From contig NZ_JAKJSQ010000042.1 of assembly GCF_050337105.1 (NCBI RefSeq), positions 1 through 38,784 of the forward strand: DNA of 38,784 nt, in the 5' to 3' direction. Positions 16,174 to 23,700 of the stretch are shown in pieces (position 1 is the stretch's first letter; each line of letters begins with the position of its first letter). The DNA comes from Aliivibrio_A kagoshimensis (GTDB lineage Bacteria; Pseudomonadota; Gammaproteobacteria; Enterobacterales; Vibrionaceae). The notes below the pieces were generated by a model. It was not told the DNA's origin and searched no databases. It worked only from the letters and a program-made list of their open reading frames with translations. The position numbers were made by a program, and so were the translations under genes.

Positions 16174-16644
16174 TTACGAATTTAAAAATTCAAAAGGAAT
16201 CTTTAGCACTGCTTTTCGAATAGATGAAGCTTCGGTAATTGCACAAAGTGGGCGATGAATCTGATTTGGATAAAACACAACAAAGTCACCTGAATGTAAG
16301 TCGACAAAGTTTTCATGTTGTACTTCATCAACAAATAATACGTCGTTCTCAAGCTCAGTTAAGGATGCATGAACGTTATTTAGATTATTCGAGTAACCCA
16401 ATCGCTCAGCACCGCTTAGCAGTATCTGCACATCAATATAGTGTTTATGAATTTCTGCAACCTTTTCTTCCAAAGGCTCAGTCTGTGTAGACACCAACAT
16501 GACAAATACGTCTTCTTTACTTAAAGGATACTTACCATCTTCTTCATTTTTCTGTGCCAATGTTACTGCTTCAATGATAAGTGAGCGAAGTCTGGTTGAT
16601 ATATAAGGGACTAAATCTAACTGATCAATATTACCAAATAGCAT
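16174..16644 (-). CDS. YhcH/YjgK/YiaL family cupin-like protein
   Basis: The 156-residue protein matches the family often linked to sialic acid and uronate catabolism. Landmarks are DGKYPLSKEDVFVMLVSTQT, EIHKHYIDVQILLSGAERLGY (His66, His68 and Asp71 as candidate metal ligands or active-site residues) and GDFVVFYPNQIHRP with His130. It folds as a beta-jelly-roll and acts in the cytoplasm; the reaction is not firmly known. It is the last gene of the kduD-kdgK-aldolase transcript and may act on a ring-opening or tautomerisation step of the imported sugar (inference). AAGGTAATTTT lies before the ATG. Confidence 0.85.
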   Translation of the reverse strand: MLFGNIDQLDLVPYISTRLRSLIIEAVTLAQKNEEDGKYPLSKEDVFVMLVSTQTEPLEEKVAEIHKHYIDVQILLSGAERLGYSNNLNNVHASLTELENDVLFVDEVQHENFVDLHSGDFVVFYPNQIHRPLCAITEASSIRKAVLKIPFEFLNS

Positions 16645-16659
16645 AAAATTACCTTTAAG

Positions 16660-16690
16660 GCACCCTTCATATTATGAGAAGGTGTGCTCA
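16660..16690 (-). promoter_or_regulatory. Intercistronic hairpin between the aldolase and yhcH-type genes
   Basis: GCACCCTTC (16660-16668) pairs with GAAGGTGTGC (about 16678-16687) with one bulged base. There is no T run after it on the minus strand, so it is more likely an mRNA-processing or stability element than a terminator. Confidence 0.4.
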
Positions 16691-16702
16691 TTTACATTGT
16701 TT

Positions 16703-17326
16703 TTACTGAATAATATTGGCCACTTCAGCGACCAGTAGAGCCAGCTCATCCCATTTTTCTTCTTCAATAAGGTTGTTTGGTACCATCCACGTTCCGCCAC
16801 ATGCCAAGACAGATGGAATCGACAAATAGTCATTTACGTTAGCTCGATTAACACCACCTGTTGGCATAAATTTCACAGGGTAAACCGCAGAGAGTGCTTT
16901 TAGCATCACAGTGCCACCAGAAGGCTCTGCTGGGAAAAATTTAAGGGTCGTTAAACCCATCGACATTGCTTGTTCTACAAGACTTGGGGTATTGATTCCA
17001 GGAATAATTACAACGCCACGCTGTTGGCAGTATTTTACGGTTTCTGGGTTAAAACCAGGGCTCACAACGAAATCTACACCAGCATTAATGGATTGGTCAA
17101 CTTGCTCACTGTTTAATATTGTTCCTGCACCAATTAGCATGTCAGGATAGGCTTCGCGCATATTTTTAATGGCTTGTACCGCATGCTCCGTACGAAAGGT
17201 AATTTCAGCACACGGTAGACCATTTTCAATGAGAACTTGTGCGAGTTTTACGGCCTTTGACGCATCTTTGATTGCAATAACTGGGATGATTTGAATCTCA
17301 GACAATCTCTGGTTTAATGTTTTCAT
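16703..17326 (-). CDS. eda: 2-keto-3-deoxy-6-phosphogluconate (KDPG) aldolase
   Basis: The enzyme splits KDPG into pyruvate and glyceraldehyde-3-phosphate, the last step of the pathway encoded here. Conserved residues are visible: Glu41 and Arg45 in AEITFRTEHA, GAGTILNSEQ, VVSPGFNPE, the Schiff-base Lys129 in TTLKFFPAE, and PTGGVN. About 207 residues from the chosen start is the normal length. The open frame begins 12 codons earlier, but AAAGGGT sits just before the ATG at 17326. The kdgK stop is 11 bases upstream, showing tight operon packing. Vibrios usually also carry an eda in the Entner-Doudoroff cluster, so this copy is probably dedicated to uronates (inference). Confidence 0.94.
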   Translation of the reverse strand: MKTLNQRLSEIQIIPVIAIKDASKAVKLAQVLIENGLPCAEITFRTEHAVQAIKNMREAYPDMLIGAGTILNSEQVDQSINAGVDFVVSPGFNPETVKYCQQRGVVIIPGINTPSLVEQAMSMGLTTLKFFPAEPSGGTVMLKALSAVYPVKFMPTGGVNRANVNDYLSIPSVLACGGTWMVPNNLIEEEKWDELALLVAEVANIIQ

Positions 17327-17337
17327 ATAAGTACCCT

Positions 17338-18267
17338 TTAAATAGTTGGCATGATATCGCAAGAAATGATCGCGCCGTTATGTTGAATTACCGTTCCCGC
17401 TAAAGTGTGACCTGCAAGTGCGGATTGCTCTATTGTTCCACCCATAATGCGCTTAGCTAAGTACCCCGCACTAAATGAATCTCCAGCAGCCGTTGTGTCA
17501 ATAATATTGTGTACTGTAGCGGAAGCAATTGCCTCACATTGCTCAGCCACAATGACAAAACATTCTTCCCCACCTCGCTTAATGACAATTTCACTGACAC
17601 CAAGCGCTTTGGTTCGGTTGATTGTTTGTTGCTCTGTTGTATCGCCATACAATAACTGTTCATCATCAAACGTTAAAAAGGCTATGTCCGTGATTGATAG
17701 CATTTGTTTGTATATTGTTTGAGCGACAACATTATCTTTCCACAGCGCAGGTCGGTAGTTATTATCAAATACAATTTTCACCCCGTTTTCACGGCAGAGA
17801 GTAAGTAGTTCAAGTAATTTTTGGCGGCAATCATCAGACAAAATAGCCAAACTGATCCCACTTAAATACACCATTTGATGCTCACACAGTTTATTCACGA
17901 GTGCAGACGTTTCTCTATCACATAACCAATATTTTGCTGCAGAATCATCTCTCCAATAAAAAAAGCTACGCTCACCATCTACCGTCGTTTCAATCGCATA
18001 CATCCCTGGCAATTTATCTTGTGAGATATAAACCATCTCTGTATTAATTGATTCATCTTGCCACGAAGCCAGCATTTCACGACTAAATGGGTCTGTACCT
18101 AACCCTGTCACATAAGATGTAGTGATGCCTTTTTTCTGGGTCAATCGAGATAAATACACAGCTGTATTTAATGTGTCCCCACCAAAACTCTGTACTATCG
18201 AGTTTTTATTCTTTTTCAACTCCACCATGCATTCACCAATAACGGCAACACGATTAATTACGTCCAT
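17338..18267 (-). CDS. kdgK: 2-keto-3-deoxygluconate kinase (PfkB family)
   Basis: KdgK phosphorylates 2-keto-3-deoxygluconate to KDPG using ATP. The roughly 309-residue protein shows the ribokinase/PfkB fold: GECMVEL near the N-terminus, FGGDTLNTAVYLSRL (residues 28-42), the KdgK-typical MYAIETTVDGERSFFYWRDDSAA region, FDNNYRPALW, and the catalytic C-terminal signature DTTAAGDSFSAGYLAKR with Asp263. The start at 18267 is chosen over an earlier in-frame codon because AAAAGGGAA lies just upstream and homologues start with this strand. A terminator-like hairpin sits directly in front of its Shine-Dalgarno. Confidence 0.94.
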   Translation of the reverse strand: MDVINRVAVIGECMVELKKNKNSIVQSFGGDTLNTAVYLSRLTQKKGITTSYVTGLGTDPFSREMLASWQDESINTEMVYISQDKLPGMYAIETTVDGERSFFYWRDDSAAKYWLCDRETSALVNKLCEHQMVYLSGISLAILSDDCRQKLLELLTLCRENGVKIVFDNNYRPALWKDNVVAQTIYKQMLSITDIAFLTFDDEQLLYGDTTEQQTINRTKALGVSEIVIKRGGEECFVIVAEQCEAIASATVHNIIDTTAAGDSFSAGYLAKRIMGGTIEQSALAGHTLAGTVIQHNGAIISCDIMPTI

Positions 18268-18282
18268 GGAACATTCCCTTTT

Positions 18283-18309
18283 AAAAAAGCTAACCATTTG
18301 GCTAGCTTT
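18283..18309 (-). terminator. Attenuator-like terminator between kduD and kdgK
   Basis: On the minus strand AAAGCTAGCC pairs with GGTTAGCTTT (one G-U pair) around the loop AAAT and ends in a T6 run. It lies about 16 bases before the kdgK start and abuts its Shine-Dalgarno. It could cut read-through from kduD or be melted by regulation. Confidence 0.65.
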
Positions 18310-18379
18310 AATTAGCTCAATACAAATCAATAAAGCAGAAATCAAACAAATAATGCCCTTGATCTATTGAGAGTGAAAA

Positions 18380-19141
18380 TTAACGTGATAACCAACCACC
18401 ATCAACAGCAATAGTGTAACCATTGATGTAGTTCGCAGCACTTGACGCTAAGAAGACACATGGGCCCGCTAAATCTTCTGGCTCACCCCAACGTGCGGCA
18501 GGAATACGGTCAATAATCTCTTTATTACGACTTTCATCAGCGCGCAGTGCAATAGTATTGTTTGTCGCCATATATCCAGGAGCAATAGCATTAACATTAA
18601 TGTTGTGTTTCGCCCACTCATTAGCCATTAGACGAGTTACCCCCATCACTGCACTCTTAGATGCAGTGTAAGAAGGCACACGAATTCCACCTTGGAAAGA
18701 AAGCATAGATGCGATATTTATAATTTTTCCACCTTCACCTTGCTCAATAAATTGTTTAGCGACGGCTTGAGACAAAAAGAACATAGATTTCACATTAATG
18801 TCCATTACATCATCCCAATCTTGCTCTGAAAACTCTATTGCATCGTTGCGACGAATAATACCCGCATTGTTCACTAAGATATCAATGCGGCCAAGTTCAG
18901 ACACTGCACGATCCACGATCGAAGGAATATCATCTAGTTTCATTAGGTTAGCACGGATATCAATGAATTTTTTACCTGTTTCTTCTATCTTTAACTTCGT
19001 TTCTGTTGGCTCGGCAATGTTCACACCAACAATATCACAACCGGCACTTGCTAAACCTAAAGCCATACCTTGACCTAATCCAGTATCGCACCCTGTCACT
19101 ACTGCTACTTTTCCTTGCAGGTTAAATGAATCAAGAATCAT
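18380..19141 (-). CDS. kduD: 2-dehydro-3-deoxy-D-gluconate 5-dehydrogenase (SDR family)
   Basis: KduD reduces 2,5-diketo-3-deoxygluconate (the KduI product) to 2-keto-3-deoxygluconate with NAD(P)H. The 253-residue length is the family norm. Short-chain dehydrogenase features in order: cofactor motif TGCDTGLGQGMA (residues 16-27), NNAGIIRRND (91-100), catalytic Ser145 in INIASML, Tyr158 and Lys162 in YTASKSAVMG, and the C-terminal NYINGYTIAVDGGWLSR. GGAG precedes the ATG. It is first in the minus-strand kduD-kdgK-eda-yhcH set and is divergent from the kdgR-like gene, with two palindromes between them. Confidence 0.95.
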   Translation of the reverse strand: MILDSFNLQGKVAVVTGCDTGLGQGMALGLASAGCDIVGVNIAEPTETKLKIEETGKKFIDIRANLMKLDDIPSIVDRAVSELGRIDILVNNAGIIRRNDAIEFSEQDWDDVMDINVKSMFFLSQAVAKQFIEQGEGGKIINIASMLSFQGGIRVPSYTASKSAVMGVTRLMANEWAKHNINVNAIAPGYMATNNTIALRADESRNKEIIDRIPAARWGEPEDLAGPCVFLASSAANYINGYTIAVDGGWLSR

Positions 19142-19232
19142 ATATTTCTCCTTAAATGTTGTGTTATTTAGTGTTTACTTTCATAAGCATGATCACTGTA
19201 CACATGGAATATACCAACAAGAAGAACCATTG

Positions 19233-19269
19233 TATATATTTTTTTAAAATGACGTTTCAAAAATATATA
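19233..19269. promoter_or_regulatory. AT-rich palindrome O1 between kduD and kdgR
   Basis: A near-perfect inverted repeat centred on TGACG. The arms (ATATATTTTTTTAAAA and, opposite, TTTCAAAAATATATAT) match at about 15 of 18 positions. It lies upstream of kduD and shares the pattern TTTTTAAAA..TTT..AAAA with O2, so it is a candidate operator for KdgR. Confidence 0.5.
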
Positions 19270-19304
19270 TTTTCTTTTCCTTGACGAGTTCCTTGAGTGT
19301 AATT

Positions 19305-19337
19305 CAATATTTTTAAAAAAGGTTTTTGAAAATATTG
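19305..19337. promoter_or_regulatory. AT-rich palindrome O2 upstream of kdgR
   Basis: Two 15-base arms (CAATATTTTTAAAAA and TTTTTGAAAATATTG) match at 14 of 15 positions across a 3-base spacer. It sits about 58 bases before the kdgR start. Its size and symmetry suit a dimeric IclR-type repressor, suggesting autoregulation. Confidence 0.55.
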
Positions 19338-19395
19338 GATGCACAAGTCACTCAAGGTATACTGCAAGTTAATAAGAAAGAAACAAGGTAGGATA

Positions 19396-20181
19396 ATGGA
19401 AAAGCCAACTCAACCAGAGTCAGTGTCGTCAGTTTTAAAAGTATTTAGTATTCTTCAGGCATTAGGGGAACAAAAAGAAATTGGTGTTTCAGAGCTTTCT
19501 CAGCGCTTAATGATGTCTAAAGCAACGACATATCGATTCTTACAAACAATGAAAACCTTAGGGTATATCACTCAAGAAGAGGAGGCAGATAAATATTCAC
19601 TTACATTAAAGTTATTCGAACTTGGTGCAAAATCTCTTGAATACGTAGACTTAATTACCTTAGCTGATAAAGAAATGCGTAATATTTCTGAGCAAACTAA
19701 TGAGGCACTACACCTTGGTGCATTAGATGAAAACGCAATAATTTATATTCATAAGATTGATTCGAATTATAATCTGCGCATGCAATCGCGTATTGGACGC
19801 CGCAATCCGCTATACAGCACCGCGATAGGCAAAGTATTGCTGGCTCAGCGAGAAAATGACTTTATTCACCAAATTTTATCTGATGTGGAATTTATCAAAC
19901 ATACAGACAAGACCCTTGAAAATGAAGAGCAGCTTCTTGCTGAACTGGCCCTTGTACGCGAGCAACACTTTGCGGAAGACAATGAAGAGCAAGAACCCGG
20001 TCTTCGTTGCATTGCTGCACCTATTTATGACCGTTTTGGCTGTGTAATTGCGGGGCTTTCCATTTCATTTCCAACCATCCGTTTTGATGAAAAACGGATG
20101 TCATATTATGTCGGATTACTACATAAAGCAGGAAAGAACATCTCAGAGCAGCTAGGTTATAATAACTATCTGCTTAAGTAA
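19396..20181 (+). CDS. kdgR: KdgR-like IclR family repressor
   Basis: The roughly 261-residue protein has a winged helix-turn-helix near the N-terminus (SVLKVFSILQALGEQKEIGVSELS, MMSKATTYRFLQTMKTLGYI) and an effector domain. The latter includes LHLGALDENAIIYIHKIDSNYNLRMQSRIGRRNPLYSTAIGKVLLA and EPGLRCIAAPIYDRFGCVIAGLSIS. The effector-domain text resembles enterobacterial KdgR, which senses 2-keto-3-deoxygluconate and represses kdu, kdg and pectinase genes. The ATG at 19396 is favoured by AAGGTAGGA; a frame opening 19 codons earlier has no such signal. It is divergent from kduD, and the two palindromes in the gap fit repression of both genes. Confidence 0.88.
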   Translation: MEKPTQPESVSSVLKVFSILQALGEQKEIGVSELSQRLMMSKATTYRFLQTMKTLGYITQEEEADKYSLTLKLFELGAKSLEYVDLITLADKEMRNISEQTNEALHLGALDENAIIYIHKIDSNYNLRMQSRIGRRNPLYSTAIGKVLLAQRENDFIHQILSDVEFIKHTDKTLENEEQLLAELALVREQHFAEDNEEQEPGLRCIAAPIYDRFGCVIAGLSISFPTIRFDEKRMSYYVGLLHKAGKNISEQLGYNNYLLK

Positions 20182-20260
20182 GATAGATTTAAACAGTTGG
20201 TATTCGTTTAGAAGCACGTTAAATAGCCACTAAATGCTTACACAAGAGTTTCATTTATGC

Positions 20261-20701
20261 TTATTCAGCGGGTTGAGCGACTAAAAATGGAGAAATAAAG
20301 TCTCGAACCTCTTCCGCGCACAAACCTAACTCTACGTCTATGCCAGCTTGTTGTAAAATTTCGATCCCTTTACCATTATTACGTTCGTCAGGGTCTAAGA
20401 TAGCAATCACCACTTTTTTAATCCCTTTTTCGACCAAGGAGGTGGCGCATGATGGGGTTCGTCCAACAAATGAGCACGGCTCCAGTGTGACATAAGCCGT
20501 CGTGCCTTTTAGGCTTCCATTATAATGAGAGCAGGCATACGCTTCAGCATGCTCCCCACCTAAAAATTGAGTGAACCCTTCTGAGATTATCTCTCCCTCT
20601 TTAACCAGTACGCAGCCCACTGGTGGGTTTGGGCTGCACTCTGGAAGTGCTGACTTTGAAAGCTCTAAAGCTCTCATCATAAACGCTCTATTCTCTAACA
20701 T
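20261..20701 (-). CDS. RibD-type cytidine/pyrimidine deaminase domain, stand-alone
   Basis: The 146-residue zinc deaminase resembles the N-terminal half of RibD, the riboflavin enzyme that deaminates diamino-hydroxy-phosphoribosylamino-pyrimidine. Zinc-site residues are His51 and Glu53 (GGEHAEAYA), Cys76 and Cys85 (EPCSFVGRTPSC). Upstream SPNPPVGCVLVKEGEII is also RibD-like. It lacks the reductase domain that would bring it to about 365 residues, and no reductase is next to it. It may be a paralogue with a different substrate. It starts 25 bases after the stop of the giant adhesin gene on the same strand, with AGGGATAGGG before the ATG. Confidence 0.82.
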   Translation of the reverse strand: MLENRAFMMRALELSKSALPECSPNPPVGCVLVKEGEIISEGFTQFLGGEHAEAYACSHYNGSLKGTTAYVTLEPCSFVGRTPSCATSLVEKGIKKVVIAILDPDERNNGKGIEILQQAGIDVELGLCAEEVRDFISPFLVAQPAE

Positions 20702-20726
20702 CCCTATCCCTTAATATAACGAAATA

Positions 20727-23700
20727 TTAATCAATTTTAAGAACGTGCAGATCATCGTACAACTTCGCAACCAACTGATCACTGCTCACACTCGCATCAG
20801 CAAAACCTAAATCAGCAAAACCCACCCCTTCAAGAACGATATCAGCCTGATCACTGTTAATATCCAGAAGATCACTCTTCACGCTGATGGTGGTGTTGTT
20901 TTCATCCACCGTTATATTTAGGTAGTCTGCAAAGATATCTCCACTATCCGCCTCGGTAAATATTCCCGGTAATATCTCAGAAATATCAAGCTTATCTGCA
21001 CTTAAGTCAAAATTCTGCACGGTGTCTATGACAGGCGCATTACCTTGGCCAGAATTTGCAGCAGAGAATAGGAAAATATCATTATCACCAGTGCCAATCA
21101 GCGTATCTGCTGATGCGCTATCACTGATGTTATTGGTGACTGGATCTCTTGCAACATCCAATTGATCACCATTGATGAGATCATTTAATCGCTCTTCATT
21201 ACTCATTCCTGCCGACGGAGCGGTTAATAAACTGTCTAAACCAACGCCATCTAAAGTAATGGTTTGTACCACGGTTGCACCATCCATCACTTGAAGCTCG
21301 GCGTTGCCATTGGTTTCTGTGACAATCAACTGATTGGTGAGCACGGAAACATCGGCAGCTCCAATAAAGCCAAACAGGTCGCTCAGATCGACTTTGTCGC
21401 TGTTCACATCGAAATCTTTAATGACATCGTGTGACGGTGTACCCACACTGCCTACGCCCGTTGAGTTCCATAAGAAGGTATCGGAAGTACCCGCATCCGA
21501 CAGATCGACAGGACCTCCCCACATAACTTCATCTGCTGTTGTTCCAGTAAGAATATCATTGCCAACGCCACCAAGTACCGAGTCAGTTCCTACCACAGTG
21601 ACTGTGATGGTCTCTTTGGTCTCACCACCTTCACCGTCGATAATAAACACATCGAACGATTCGGTTGCTTTCACGCCCGCCGCCAATGCCAAAGTGCTTC
21701 CAGCGGTTAAGGTGAAGGTCCATATGGCTCGATTGGTTAATGCATCAATAGAACCAAAGCTTAAGGTGCCATAAGTACCCGGCATATCTGCCACTGATTT
21801 CCAGCTCATTGCATCAGATTCAGCGTCGCTTAATACCAATTCACCGGTCACTACATTTTGGTAACCATCGGTGGCTTCCCCTGTGGTGGTTCCACTGATC
21901 TCTGGTGCATCATTAGTGCCGACCACCGTCACCGTTACAACTTGTTCAACGGTGTCTGTCCCATCAAATACTTGTAGGGTAAAGACCTCATCTTGTTTCT
22001 CATTTTCCGCCAGTGACTGAGTCAAACTGTTGTTAATGTTATAGGTCCATTTACCAAACTCATCCACACTGATGGTTCCATATGTCCCGGTATCTGCGCC
22101 ATCTTTTACTGACCAAACATAGCTATCGCCAACATCTAAATCGCTGATAACCAGTTGACCTTCTGCAAAAGTCGTCGCGGCATCTTCGGTAACTTCACCA
22201 ATAATCACACTGGCTGGATCAATTTTTGGAATGTCATTGCTTCCGGTTACGGTAATAGTTACCTGCTGGCTAACGGTGTCTGTCCCATCAAATACATCGA
22301 TGGTAAACACTTCGTCTTTGCTTATTCCTTCTGCTAGCTTTTGGGTCTCATCCAAACCGTTACCAATAGTGTATGTCCACAGACCTGAACTCGGGTCAAT
22401 CGACATAGAACCGTAAGTCCCTTGCCCAGTACCTTGAACTGACCATTGATGTGTGTCTTTCACATCAATGTCAGTGACTTCCATTTGGCCAGAAACGCTA
22501 TTGGGTAACGTATCCTCACTGACGGAACCAATTACTTCACTATCAACGGTAATAACAGGATCATCATTACTGCCCACAACAATAAAGGAGACATCTTTGG
22601 TATCAGAGACCCCATGTTGATCTGTCACTTTAAGGGTGTAAGTCAACGTTAGCTCTTCACCCTCTTTGAGTTGCTGAATAAGAGGGTCAGTGGTATGAAG
22701 GTTAATACTCCACGAGCCATTATTATCTACGGTTAAGTCTGCTAATGGATCAGAATCCGTCACTTGCCATGTATGCGTATCAGACTTATCTGGATCACCA
22801 TCTAAGAAGGTACCGGTGAGTGAGGTCACAGAGTCTTCGACCAGTTTTTCAGTCACCACCGCTTCAATATTTGGCGCATCATTCACACCATTAATGGTAA
22901 CCGTGATGGTCATCTTCCCTTCACCATTGGCGGTGTCAGTTGCTACGATGACAAATGTATCCGTTAACTTTTCACCTTGTGACAATCCATCGACATCCGC
23001 ATGCAAGCTGTTCACGGTATAGGTCCAGCGCCCAGACGCATCAATAAAGGCGGTGCCATACTTAGCCGCAGTAGCAAGCTCATTATCAATGCTATAGTCA
23101 GAACTGTCGCCTTTATCCACATCTGAAGCGGTGACAATGCCCGAAACCGCTTGTCCTGGATTTTCAGATAACACGCCATTGTCTCGGCCACTGAGTTCAG
23201 GGAGATCATTGGTACCCGTAATATTCACGGTGACACTGCTGCTGGTAGAAGCGCCGTGATTATCCGTCGCTTTAACAATGAAGGTTTCACTTACCACGCT
23301 GCCTTCACGCAAACTCTGCACATGAGGCGCACTATTATTTAATTGATAATTCCATTGTCCATCTGCTTGCAAGGTGAACGTTCCGTAGGTTCCCGCTAAC
23401 GTTTTCGCTTCAAACACCACAGTATCACCAGTATTTGGATCGGTACCATCAAGCTGCAAAGGCACTGCTTCTGTGGTTTTACCGTCCTCTTTTAGCTCCA
23501 TCACCAAGTCACCTTCAATCACTGGTGGTTTGTTAGAGCCTTCAATGGTAATTACCACTTTATCAATATCAATCCCACCATCAGGTGCTGGAAGTGAATG
23601 TCCATCAGTGACTCCAACGATAAACTCCACCTCAATCGTAGCCCCTTTGCCTAGGTTAATCACCTCTTGATTGGTCTGGTCTAGGGTAAATGTCCAGTGT

